This document shows positions 11,722 through 22,546 of a DNA stretch of 64,000 bases, piece after piece. Numbering within the stretch: position 1 is the stretch's first letter; every line of letters starts with the position of its first letter. The translations under genes were made by a program, and so were the position numbers. Location: contig OX377202.1 in the NCBI GenBank assembly GCA_947396885.1, forward strand, positions 67,180,643 through 67,244,642, written 5' to 3'. This DNA is from Heligmosomoides polygyrus polygyrus. Taxonomy: Eukaryota; Nematoda; Chromadorea; Rhabditida; Heligmosomidae. Below the pieces are notes generated by a model. That model was not told the origin of the DNA and did not search any database. It was given only the letters and a program-made list of their open reading frames with translations.

Positions 11722-12850
11722 GTGCTCCGACACGCCTAGCGGCGTGTCTCGCACTTGCGCGCTTCGCGCGACTTTGTAGCATCACTGACATATGGAAAGT
11801 AGTTTTTGTAAAACATAAAATTCGCTTGCATCTAGGACTTGGTGCGTACTTTATTCGCATCAAGCCCTTCACCACTTCGGTACCTTCATCATAGACATTC
11901 CTACCTGGCCGGCCAGTAATGTCATTGGTTTGTGCTGCGCAGCACTTCTATCCCTCAGGTTGTTCCTCGGAAATCGTTCTCATGCTCAACAGCTAGCGTT
12001 TCTAGTTGTCCTTAACATGCCTTCCGAAGCCAGGTTCCCCTCTCTCGTTTCTTCTTACAAGATCTAATTGCTGGTTCGCCTTCAGGTCTTCCCTCCCCTC
12101 TTTAGTCCCCCACCTTCCTGGCCCCAACTACGGGCCCACTTCTTTGTTTCCACTATTGACACCTACTGGTCTCTTCTTGCTGGTTTTCCCGCCCTGGTCG
12201 CTCCTGCAGGTTCTTCATTTCCTTCCTGGTCGCTCTACTGGTCCACCGTAGAGGTCCCCCTTACCGCTCTTCTCCACCACCCCCTAAGTGGTCCTTCAAT
12301 GCTCACGGCACGGTCGGTAACACGTATTCAGAATCATGGTGCTTGCTGCGCAACATAGTGGGCACGTTTTCTGGATCTAGCAGCTCAGAAGACCCGTCTT
12401 CCAAATCCAGAAGCTCAGAAGCGCGCGCAGTCGCCGCTCTTTCGAGCGCGATAAGGCTATGGGTATGGCAGGTTCCTTGTTCTCCGTATGAATTTCCTTA
12501 CGGAGCCCTTCTTTTTGGTTTCCCATCCTGGTCCTGCCCCAGGTCCCTTCTTCAAGGTAGATTCCTGCTCCCCTCATCGGGATCCTTACTCTCCCGCCTA
12601 AACTCTTCCTGGCGCCACCTCTTGGCCTGCTTCATTGCTCTCCCCATCGACCATTACGATGCTCTTCCTGGTCGCTGCCAGAATCGCTGTCGGTTCTCCA
12701 CCCTTAAACTCTCCCTTCCATCCTTACCTCTTTAGTAGTCTTCTCATGCTAATGGCACGAAGTCGGCTTCTGAATCTGGACGCTCAGAAACGCGCGTAGA
12801 GAACGCGCGGTTGTGTTAAGAGGTAAAGGCTGCGTTTCCCCCGCTGCAGC
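11722..12850 (+). repeat. Long dispersed repeat R1, copy a
   Basis: This copy begins with a CG-rich hairpin-like segment (ACACGCCTAGCGGCGTGT, 11731-11748). It matches, in inverse orientation, two separated blocks: 20815-20614 for its first ~215 bp, and 16316-15715 for the rest. Inside it, sequences ending in GCTCAGAAGCGCGCG and GCTCAGAAACGCGCG (about 12410 and 12785) suggest an internal duplication. Long open frames rich in Pro, Ser and Leu come from its C/T-rich strand, and I do not believe them. The class of element is unknown. Confidence 0.75.
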
Positions 12851-12879
12851 AGCATCCCACGTTCAGTAGCAAATTTTGC

Positions 12880-13290
12880 CCGCGCTGTAAATGATGAGGG
12901 GTGCCTCATTCAGGTTAGATCATCGACCGCCCTCGCTGTGGATGATGCGGCGCACCTCACTTACGTTAGATCACTCGACCGCTCTCGCTGTGGATAATGC
13001 GGCGTACCTCACTTACGTTAGATCACTCGACGGACAAACTTTTATATATAGGTGGTGATGGTGATATCTCACATAGGTTAGATCATTCGACCGCCCTCGC
13101 TGTGGATGATGCGGCGTACCTCACTTAGGTTAGATCATTCCACCGCCCTCGCTGTGGATGATGCGGCGTATCTCACTTACGTTAGATCACTCGACCGCTC
13201 TCGCTGGTGGATGACGCGGCGTACCACGCTTAGGTTAGATCACTCGACAGACAAACTCTTTTATATAGGTGGTGATGATTATAGTTGCTT
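12880..13290. repeat. 52-bp satellite with higher-order structure
   Basis: Units of about 52 bp share CGCTGTGGATGATGCGGCG, CCTCACTTA and GGTTAGATCA. Every few units are broken by a segment reading GACAAACT, TTTATATA and GGTGGTGATG (about 13032-13060 and 13248-13276), giving a higher-order period of about 215 bp. A lone related unit sits at 15705-15770, at the far edge of R1 copy b. Confidence 0.85.
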
Positions 13291-13418
13291 TCACAGGTAG
13301 ACCTCCTTCTGTATCTTACAGTGCCTGTTTTATGTTCTGTGTTTCTACTGTTTTCCAGTACTGCTTTTATTATTTTCCTTATTATGTTCCACGCGTGTGT
13401 GTCATGTACTCGCGCTAT

Positions 13419-13445
13419 GAATAAATAAATAAATAAATAAATAAA
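13419..13445. repeat. (AATA)n microsatellite
   Basis: Six to seven tandem copies of the tetranucleotide. Confidence 0.95.
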
Positions 13446-13585
13446 CTAAACCTTAACTGGGACTTTATGGAGTTTAGGTATTGAAAAAGTTATTGGTAAC
13501 TCTCGATTTATGTCTACTTTCAAATTGTTTTAGGTTGGAAATATTTGTCTTTCTATTATGGGCTGCTTGTTAGAAACGTTCAAAT

Positions 13586-14253
13586 TTACATATGTGTTAT
13601 TCGTGTTACTGTTATAAAAGACCTCGTCCTCATCACCATATGTAATTCACACTTCTGTGATAAGATTAAGTAGGTAAAACTTTTTGCAAATAATACCATA
13701 ATTGCTGTTTGCTTATCCAGTGGGCAAGACATAAAATCTTTTTGTAGCCTTTGAATTGTTTGGTACGGTATATGTACTTTAATACGAATACTGTCCTGGC
13801 TAAGTAATGGTTTTATTTTGTTTTTGTACTCCGTAGTAAAAAAATTGTTCAACCGGTTCACTTGATTTTGCGACAGTCTGTAGTATCTACTACTTATGTG
13901 ATTAAAACTTTTCCAACAGCGGAACTGTATGTACGTATTGTATCTCTGCTGCAACCCATTACTGGCCTTTATTTCGTATTTCCTTTTTTCAAAATTTCTT
14001 TCAGCTAATAATGTTTTATAGCGTTTAAATCACCTGTGATAGTATAGCAGTGTGTGGTGTCAAAAAGATTCATGCTTCCTTTTTTCTCTTCTACAGATGC
14101 ATTCTCCTCTGAATATGCTTTTACAACGTTCAAGATTTGCGTTTTTGAGAAGTTGGTTACAATTAAAAATTTTACTAGATATTGGACCGCACCTACTCCT
14201 TTTTGCGACCGCAAAAAGAACACCAGTGAACGGACGGACTGCTTCTTTTGCAA
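13586..14253 (-). pseudogene. Possible N-terminal part of the Penelope-like element
   Basis: Two overlapping minus-strand frames (14253-14005 and 13954-13586) are basic and aromatic-rich. The second contains CPLDKQTAIMVLFAK, which resembles the P.DK block upstream of motif A in Penelope-like transcriptases. No catalytic motif is present here. Linking it to the remnant at 8140-9243 is inference. It could instead be an unrelated broken gene. Confidence 0.3.
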
Positions 14254-14404
14254 TTTTTCGAGTTATGAAAAAGACACCTTACGATGCATCCAAAGAATTT
14301 TAAGGGCATGCAGGGGTGCTATTCAGTTCACAACGGTTCCATTCCTACTGCTGGCATCTGAAAAAAGCCTTCTATGCCATTTACGTTCACAAAAGTGATT
14401 TCAG

Positions 14405-15265
14405 CGCTGCTTCACTGCCGGCTACTTTTCGCTGCCTAAATGAGCTGGGAATTGACAGTCGAGTGACCAAGTTCGTTCTACCGATTGGAGCAATGGTAAA
14501 CATGGTTAGTCTAGGGATATGCTGTGGCACTCACGCAATGAAAATAGGAAATGTCTTTGTGTTTCCAACCTTCGTCCATTGCTTTTTGATCTAATTTTCT
14601 TTTTGTAATTTGTTTGAGGATGGCACTGCACTCTATGAAGCGACAGCTTCGATATTTATAGCACAAATGAACGGAATGGATCTATCGCTTGGACAAGTCA
14701 TAACAGTCAGGTGAAAAATCAGAATTTTTCGACTGGAGATTTTCTTTGCACTGCGCTATTCAGCGTTACGGCCACGCTGGCTTCCATCGGCGCTGCTTCA
14801 ATTCCAAGTGCCGGACTTGTAACGTTGATGATCGTGCTAACCGCACTCGGCCTTCCAGTCAATGACATTTCTCTCATTATCGCCATCGACTGGTTCTTGT
14901 GGGTCAATCGCTTTTATCTTATTTTAAATCATTTTCTATGAACTTTATCAACTCTCTTTTCCTCTGTAGTGAAGATATGAGGTGGTCATATGGCACTGTA
15001 TTGACATATACACACCCTTTTACTAGTTTCTCTCCGTTACTTCCTTCCCTTATATAACAGACTTATCTTATAGTAATAACTAAGGGTAAATACGCCTCAA
15101 TTTCGTGATTTCCTCCACAGTAACAACCATTACAGAGGCCGACTGAGAGCCTCTGTGAACGTGATCGGAGATGCATTTGGATGCGGATTTGTCTATCACT
15201 TAAGCAAGGACGATTTGGAGGAGTTGACGAGTGAGGAAAGCGCTACGAACGGCGAGCCCCTGTGA
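14405..15265 (+). CDS. Excitatory amino acid transporter (SLC1 family), C-terminal exons
   Basis: Four exons can be read with GT-AG introns: 14405-14504, 14619-14710, 14764-14898 and 15136-15265, with phases that fit. The product is a sodium-coupled glutamate/aspartate-type carrier of the plasma membrane, from TM7 to the C-terminus. The pieces are [14 protein letters not shown] and [19 protein letters not shown], which completes the conserved NMDGT across an intron; the HP2 loop [11 protein letters not shown]; the TM8 start AIDWFL; and [19 protein letters not shown] before the stop. After splicing, TM8 has Gly where the family has the Asp that binds the substrate amino group (EAAT1 D476). The Arg and Asn ligands two turns on are kept. 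Exons for TM1-6 and HP1 were not found upstream, where repeats lie. It may be a partial duplicate or a gene split by insertions. Confidence 0.85.
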
Positions 15266-15353
15266 ATTTCTATTTATCTTTCCATGTATTCTCCAATTTT
15301 CTTAAACGCCGGTGTGGCTAAATAATCTCTGCTGTCCGCTTTCAGGAGTTACC

Positions 15354-15359
15354 AATAAA
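15354..15359 (+). promoter_or_regulatory. Candidate polyadenylation signal of the transporter gene
   Basis: An AATAAA hexamer lies 89 bp after the stop codon of the transporter exons. The spacing suits a short nematode 3' UTR. Confidence 0.4.
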
Positions 15360-15365
15360 AAGTTG

Positions 15366-15714
15366 AGAAACGCGCTCTTCTAAAAGAACACTTTGACTTA
15401 GACCGATCTTCACATTTGAGGGTCGTAGAAGCCTTACCTTTTGGTTTACCTAGCCATCGAGAATTACATTCATGTTTCGGTCAAATACAGCCACTACCTT
15501 CTGAGCCGCTAGTACTGATTGATGCAGGGGAATCCATCAGGATTCCACTTGGTTGTTCTTAATAACCATTATTTGACCATGGCCGGAAGCTAAGCACTCC
15601 GCCTCAAATCTTTCAGAATTAGCCGAGAGATTCATACCAATTTTATTGAACTGAATTATTTCATCCGTTTCACATTTTAATCTACTACTATATAATTGAT
15701 TTAGCTGCCCGCCC
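15366..15714. other. Intergenic, nothing recognised
   Basis: Between the transporter 3' UTR and R1 copy b. It ends with a single diverged satellite unit. Confidence 0.4.
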
Positions 15715-16316
15715 TGTAGATGATAAGGCGTATCTCACGCAGATTAGAAACCCGCGCGAGATACGCCACATCGAACCCCGCGTAGACAAAATGTGCCTTT
15801 CAACATGGGCTGCTGCAACTGTTGTGCTGCTACAGCCGATGAAGCGCAGCCCCTCCTGCTTGACACGGCGGCATCTGCGCGTGTTTCTGAGCGTCCTAAT
15901 TCCGAATAAGTGTCACCGACGTCTGCCGTGAGCATGGAAGTACCACTAACAAGGGGTAGTGAAGAAAGGAAGTAAGGAGACCTCTAGACCAGAAGAGCCA
16001 CCATGGAAGGGAACAACCTGGAGAAGGGACCAGGACAGGGAAACCAGCAAGAAGAGACCAGTAGGGGTCAATAGTGGAAACAAAGAAGTGGGCCAGGGGT
16101 TGGGACCAGGAAGGTGGGGGACTAAAGAGGGGGAGGGAGGACCAGTAAAGGCGGACCAGCAATCAAATCCATTAAGAAGAAACGAGTGAGGGGGAACCTG
16201 GCTTCGGAAGACATGTCAACGATTTCCGGAAAACCATAAGATGTTGGACATGAAAACGGTTGCGGGGGAGCCACCTGAGAGCAGAAGTACTGCGCAGCAC
16301 AAACCAATGGCGACTA
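15715..16316 (-). repeat. R1 copy b, distal part (interrupted)
   Basis: On the minus strand it matches 11940-12850 of copy a with a deletion, including TTCCGAAGCCAGGTTCCCC and CTTCTTTGTTTCCACTATTG blocks. It breaks exactly at the left border of P1 and resumes at 20614. Confidence 0.75.
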
Positions 16317-16318
16317 TA

Positions 16319-19300
16319 CAATACCGCTCGCGCCGCACGGTCAAAAGTGGGCGAAAAAACGCCAACATAGCGTCGCAAAGCGTCGCACGCTCATAACTCC
16401 TTCAGTTTTAGGTTTCTTGAATAAAGGTTGAAAGCATTCGATTCGCCTCTTCGAGATCTACACAAGCATGTGTAAAACTTTACCGGAACACCCGTATTTT
16501 CGACGTGGGTGGTCCAAAATTGGCTGGACGGGCGATTAGAGCAGCTTATTTCCCAGGATATGCGTGCTTTCGGAGTATCTCAAAGATGGCGTACGTCGCC
16601 AGTGCTCTGTCATGCAAGGAATGCCCCGAGAGTGCGCCGTGCACAATGCACACAGAACCTAACCTATCAATCGAGTGGGCAAGCGCATGTCCCCTGCGCT
16701 TCTATCTTCTCTCCTGGGAACTGCGACGTTTTCAAGACTATTTCGAGCCGTTTGGAGAATGTTATCAGAAATTCCTCGCTATCCCACTCAAACTTTGGTG
16801 TGCGCCGTGAACAATTCATACAGAATCGAACCTTTCAATCGAGGGGGGGACAGCTTGTAGACTGAGCGTTTGGGGAGTTTTATCAGAAATTTCTTGCCGC
16901 CCTACTCAGGAATTGCTTCAAGGCTGTTCAGCAAGCCTTTGGAGTGCGACATGAACAATGCATACAGAATCGAACCTTTCAATCGAGGGGGGGGGGCGAC
17001 CGCTCGCAAATTGCACGCGCGGGCGTCTTCGGAGCACAATAGCTCTGTCAAGTTGGAACCTTTCAGGTTGCAGCTTGTAGGTCTTGTAGGCAGTTGAACG
17101 GTCTGCTAGCACGCTAAAGCAGAATGGTTTAGCATAGGAGGGGGCAATGTTATAGGGGTGCGAAAATGCAGGTGAGGCTTGCGTGACGCATTTTTTTCCG
17201 AATACCGTGGACCACTGCGAGAAGACGCGGGGAGCTAACGGCATCAGAATGGGTATTAGAACAGAGCACTTAAGGTGCTTTACGGTGACGAGATCAGAAC
17301 TTCTTACCTGCGTAAACTGCCTTAGCCCCAGCTGCCGTTTTAGGGCAGCAGACTTAGCGGTTGATGTTTCCTGCCCTCTTACTCGCCCATATTTTGGTTT
17401 TCGACACTCCCAATAGCACCACTCCGTTCTGCTTGAAAATCGCTATCGAGCGGTATCAATTTCGACTGATTTTGGAAACATCAGTTTTTGACTGTTTCGC
17501 ATCGAGGACGAGGCCGCGGCGGAAGGACGATGACGTCATCGAAAATCGATGACTTCGAGTTGGGCCACGCTTGATACCGTTCGATAGAGCTTTTCATGCT
17601 GAATTGAATGGTGTCATCTAGGCTGGGAAAGCTGTAATCTGGACGAGCAACAGCGCGGAGAACATCTACCGCTGTTGCGCTAAATTGCACTCACGGGCGT
17701 GTTCGGAGCGCAATAGCTCTGTCAAGTTGGAACCTTTCAGGTTGCAGCAAGTAGGTTTTGTAGGCAGTCGAGAGGTCTGTTAGTACGCTAAAGTAGAATG
17801 GTTTAGCTTGGGAGTGGGCAATGTTATAGGGGTGCGAAAATGCAGGTGAGGCTTGTGTGAAGCATTTTTTCGATGTCGGTGGACCACTGCGAGAAGACGC
17901 GGGGAGCTAACGGCATCAGAATGGGTATTAGAACAGAGCACTTAAGGTACTTTACGGCGCCGGGATCAGAACTTCTCAGCTGCCTAAACTGCCTTAGCCC
18001 CATCTGCCGTTTTAGGGCGGCGGGCTTAGCGGTTGAAGTTTCCTGCCCTCTTACTCGCCCATATTTGGGTTTTCGACACTCCCAATAACACCTTTCTGTT
18101 CTGCTTGAACATCTCTATCGAATGCTATCAATTTCGACCGATTTAGGCAATATCGATTTTTTGACAATATCCCATCGAGGACGTGGGCGCGCTAGGCCGA
18201 GCTGCGCGGGTGATGACGTCATCGAAAACCGATATTTTCGAAATTGGCCAAATTTCCTCGTGCAAACTGCGTCCAAAATCGTCTAGGGGTTATTTGGGGC
18301 GCTGATTACGAATCCGACGTCCGTTTTTGAAAATTCCGTCGAATTCGGTAGGTTTTGGTTTTTTCTGGATAACTGATGGTGGTCAGGTCAGGGTCATCGA
18401 TTTTGCTCGAAATTCGTGCAGGGTCGGGGACTTATTCAGGGTGCCAAACATGATGCCGAAGTACATTTGGACGTTTACGGAAGGGGACCGCTCATACCGA
18501 TAACTGAGGGTGATCGGTGATCCTGACCCGACCACCCTCAAACGGGAAGTAACCCGCTCAAGTCTGCGGAATTTTCAAAAACGAACGTCGAATTCGAAAT
18601 CAACGCCCCAAATAACCCCTAGATAATTTTGGACGAAGTTTGCACGAGGAAATTTGGCCAATTTCGAAAATACCGGTTCTCGATGACGTCATCGTTGGCG
18701 CGGATCGGCCTAAAGCACCCCCGTCCTCGATATTGTCGAAAAACCGATTTTTTTTGAAATTGGTCGAGAGTGACACCATTCGATAGAGCTTTTCGTTATG
18801 AATAAAACGGTGTTACTGGGAGTATCGGAAACCCAAATATGGGCGAGTAAGAGGGCAGGAAACTGCAACCGCTAAGTCCGCCGCCCCAAAAAGGCAGATA
18901 GGGCTAAGGCAGTTTAGGCAGCTGAGAAGTTCTCATCCCGTCACCGTAAAGTACCTTAAGTGCTCTGTCCGCATAGTCATTCTGATGCCGTTAACTCGCC
19001 CCGTCTTCTCGCAGTGTTCCACCGAAATCGGAAAAAATGCTTCACACAAGCCTCGCCTGCATTTTCGCACCGCTATAACATTGCCCCCTCCTAAGCTAGG
19101 CTATTCTACTTTAGTGTCACAATAGACCGTTCTACTACCTACAAGACCCACAAGCTGCAGCCGAAATGATTCGAACTTTACAGAGTTATTGTGCTCCGAA
19201 CACGTCCGCGCATGCAATTTAGCGCAACAACGGGTGACGCTCTCCGCGCAATTATTCGCCCAGATTACCGTTTTTCCCACTCCAAATGAAACCATTCAAT

Positions 19301-20611
19301 TCAGCATAAAAAGCTCTATCGAATGGTATCAAGCATGGCCCAACTCGAAGACATCGATTTTTCGATGACGTCATCGTCCTTCCGCCGCGGCCTCGTCCTC
19401 GATGCGAAACAGTCAAAAATTGATGTTTCCAAAATCGGTCGAAATTGATACCGCTCGATAGCGCTTTCCATGCTGAACGGAACGGTGCCATTGCGAGTTT
19501 CGAAGACTCAAGTCTGGGCGAGTAGGAGCGCAAGAAACTCTAACCGCTAGGTTTCGCCGCTCTAAAACGGCAGCTGAGGCTAGGCAGTTTGGGCAGCTGA
19601 GGAGCTATGAGCACGTCATCGTAAAGTACCTTAAGCGCTCTGTTCGCGTACGCATTTTAAGGCCGTTAGCTTGTGGCGTCTTTTCGCAGTCCACGGAAAT
19701 CGGAAAAAAATGCTTCACACAAGCCTCACCTGCATTTTCGCACCCCTATAACATTGCCCCCTCCTATGCTAAACCATTCTGCTTTGGCGTGCTAGCAGAC
19801 CGTTCAACTGCCTACAAGACCTACAAGCTGCAACCTGAAAGGGTCCAACTTGACAGAGCTATTGTGCTCCGAAGACGCCCGCGCGTGCAATTTGCGAGCG
19901 GTCTCCCCCCCCCCCCTCGATTGAAAGGTTCGATTCTGTATGCATTGTTCATGTCGCACTCCAAAGGCTTGCTGAACAGCCTTGAAGCAATTCCTGAGTA
20001 GGGCGGCAAGAAATGTCTGATAAAACTCCCCAAACGCTCAGTCTACAAGCTGTCCCCCCCCCCTCGATTGAAAGGTTCTATTCTCTATGCATGTTCATGG
20101 CGCACTCCAAAGGCTCGCTGGGACAGATTGGAGCTAATCCTGACTGGGGTGGCGGAAAATTTCTTATAACATTCTCCACGGCTCGAAATAGTCTTGAAAA
20201 CGTCGCAGTTCCCAGTGAGAGAAGATAGAAGCGCAGGGGACATGCGCTTGCCCACTCGATTGATAGGTTAGGTTCTGTGTGCATTGTGCACGGCGCACTC
20301 TCGGGGCATTCCTTGCATGACAGAGCACTGGCGACGTACGCCATCTTTGAGATACTCCGAAAGCACGCATATCCTGGGAAATAAGCTGCTCTAATCGCCC
20401 GTCCAGCCAATTTTGGACCACCCACGTCGAAAATACGGGTGTTCCGGTAAAGTTTTACACATGCTTGTGTAGATCTCGAAGAGGCGAATCGAATGCTTTC
20501 AACCTTTATTCAAGAAACCTAAAACTGAAGGAGTTATGAGCGTGCGACGCTTTGCGACGCCATGTTGGCGTTTTTTCGCCCACTTTTGACCGTGCGGCGC
20601 GAGCGGTATTG
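16319..20611. mobile_element. P1: 4.3-kb palindromic (foldback) DNA element
   Basis: Left and right arms are inverted copies of each other about a centre near 18465. For example, 16321-16340 pairs with 20590-20609, and 16505-16532 with 20397-20424. Only about 110 bp around 18402-18513 is unpaired. Ends are CAATACCGC and GCGGTATTG flanked by TA on both sides, as expected for TA-targeting DNA transposons. Each arm carries three ~155-bp subrepeats (about 16625, 16795, 16945) and two ~670-bp tandem units (from about 17030 and 17705). Four TGACGTCA octamers lie at 17531, 18214, 18684 and 19366. No transposase frame is present, so it would be non-autonomous. The superfamily is not known. Confidence 0.85.
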
Positions 20612-20613
20612 TA

Positions 20614-20815
20614 GACGGCCCGGAGAGAATGTCCATGGTGAACGCATGGAAATGGTGAACGGATGCCAATAAAAGTATGCAGCAGATCCTAGATGTCAGC
20701 AAATCATAAGTTTCACAAAACTACTTTCCGTAGGTCAGTGATGTTGCAAAGTCGCGCGAAGCCCGCAAGTGAGAGACACGCTGTTTGACGTGTCGGAGCA
20801 CTTATGCTCAACTGA
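20614..20815 (-). repeat. R1 copy b, proximal part
   Basis: The inverse of 11722-11940. Together with 15715-16316 it makes one R1 copy split by P1. Confidence 0.75.
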
Positions 20816-21560
20816 TCAAATGCTTTTCCGCGTGCTTTATTTTAAGGTTAAGTGGAAAATTTTCGGCTTACACGTGAATCTCCTGAAAGCGGTAACCTAT
20901 CGCCATACTGAGCTGTTTCGTTGGAGTATTTGGTTGTTCACTGTCAGAGTATTGTGGAGAACTAGAGTGTAATTAGCAAGGCAGCAAGGCATTCAGGTGC
21001 ATTGCTCCTACTAAATGACATGTAACCTAACTTTGCAGGCCTCTTATACGTGAAGGTAGTTTTGCAACTGTTAGGATGGTTTGCAACGGGGGCGCACTTC
21101 GTTCTATTTCAGCCTCATCGTTGATGTTTTTGTGTGCATCTCTCCCTGTTGTTTGCCTTACTGAGCCGCTCATATGTTTGTGTGTACCATAATGCTTTCT
21201 TAGCTGTTATGAAGTGCTGTAGGATGCTGGCTTCTCGATTTGCAATCGAGTTCCTTTCCTGTGATTTGTGTATGTCATTGTGCATCCTTACTGAATGAAT
21301 CTGCCAAGGTGCCGAACATGTTTCGCAAAACCCAAAGTCGCTGCAAAACAGCGAATGACAAGTATATTTGTTTGGCTATGTAGGTGGTCTGCCTCAGAGA
21401 GTGAAACCAATTTTTCATGGAAAATTAACATTTTGGAGACGAGCCGCCCCTAGTCATATCGAAGACCGAGCGGAGAGGCGTGGTTTTTACTGTGTAGTGA
21501 TCACGACTTGAAATATTATATGGTACAGTTTCACTCTCCAACGTTCTTTCCTTCAGAAGG
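20816..21560. other. Intergenic, nothing recognised
   Basis: Only short, non-conserved open frames. No repeat relationship to the rest of the window was seen. Confidence 0.45.
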
Positions 21561-21891
21561 TGTTGTGGCCGTCACCCTGACGCTTGACCTGATAGCCAAA
21601 TCCTGCTCGGGATGTTAGACGCCGATGACCACCCAAGAAGGGGCCTCCCGCTAACAAGTAAGTAGATCGCGAGCAAGCGAGGAGGGAAACGGACTGCATA
21701 GATGGTCGGCAGCAGGAGGCCTTGGTGTGCTTAAATTAGGGTCCGCCACTCCCCAGTTGTGGCTATTGCTCTAATATTTGCCTCTAATAAATCTTTTCTA
21801 GACTTCTCTCTCTCTCGCCAAGTATCTCTCGGAGAAAGCGGATCGCATAAAGGAGACCCAGCAGAATTGTATACCAAGAAGGTATACAACA
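21561..21891 (+). repeat. Solo LTR of the Ty3/gypsy-type element family
   Basis: It begins TGTTGTGGC and ends GGTATACAACA, like the LTRs at 28783-29119 and 33618-33954 read on the minus strand, but clearly diverged. The 5 bp GAAGG occurs on both sides (21556-21560 and 21892-21896), a target-site duplication. An AATAAA signal lies near 21786. No internal region is present, so LTR-LTR recombination probably removed it. Confidence 0.92.
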
Positions 21892-21896
21892 GAAGG

Positions 21897-22545
21897 TAAA
21901 AAAAAATTCCGCGAGAAGTCCATCCTTCAGTAGCGTCTCCGTCATCGATTTGAAGAGTGCCTCAAAAATCTTTGTGGGGGGGGGTCACTTAAGTCAGCTT
22001 TAGCAATTAACACACGAAATTTTCTAAAGTACAATTTTGGATGCAGATGTTGCCCCTTGAGGTAGAAGTGCAGGTGTATCCATGAGATCCTCGGATAATC
22101 TGAAACGTTGAAAAACTTCTCGCAAAAATTTAATTTTTATTCTTAATTGTAGAGCAGTCAAAATATTATTATCAAAATAATACGTATTCAAAACGTTACT
22201 CAACTTTTTTCAAACAAATCATTCAATCAAACAATCAATCAATAAAATCTTCTTCTGTGAAGGAAGTTCCACAGTGTCGATGCTGCCCCTGGAAAAAGGA
22301 ACTATTAAACGGCACAGAAATCGCACAAAAATTTGGAAAAATTCAACACAAATATGAAATAAAACGATCGTGTAGACAAGGGATAAGTTCTTTTGGGGGT
22401 TGAAGAGCGTACCAAATCCGCTCTGAGGTCGTAAATTTTTGGCAAAAATTGAACCCATGCTTGACCCTGGTCTGGCCTCCACAGCACTTAAGGACTGTAT
22501 TCATTCGCCCGCGTTTCTCGCCATTTGCGCGTGACTGGGGTCTAC
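21897..22545. other. Intergenic, nothing recognised
   Basis: AT-rich in its second half, with short minus-strand frames that have no family signature. Confidence 0.4.
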
Positions 22546-22546
22546 G

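Noticed and set aside
11722..12850. Long Pro/Ser/Leu-rich frames in R1 as genes
   Set aside because: They follow the C/T strand bias of a repeat, occur in several frames, and are not preserved in R1 copy b.
3607..13290. Repeat arrays at 3.6 and 12.9 kb as CRISPR arrays
   Set aside because: The units are contiguous tandem repeats without unique spacers, and the context is animal transposons.
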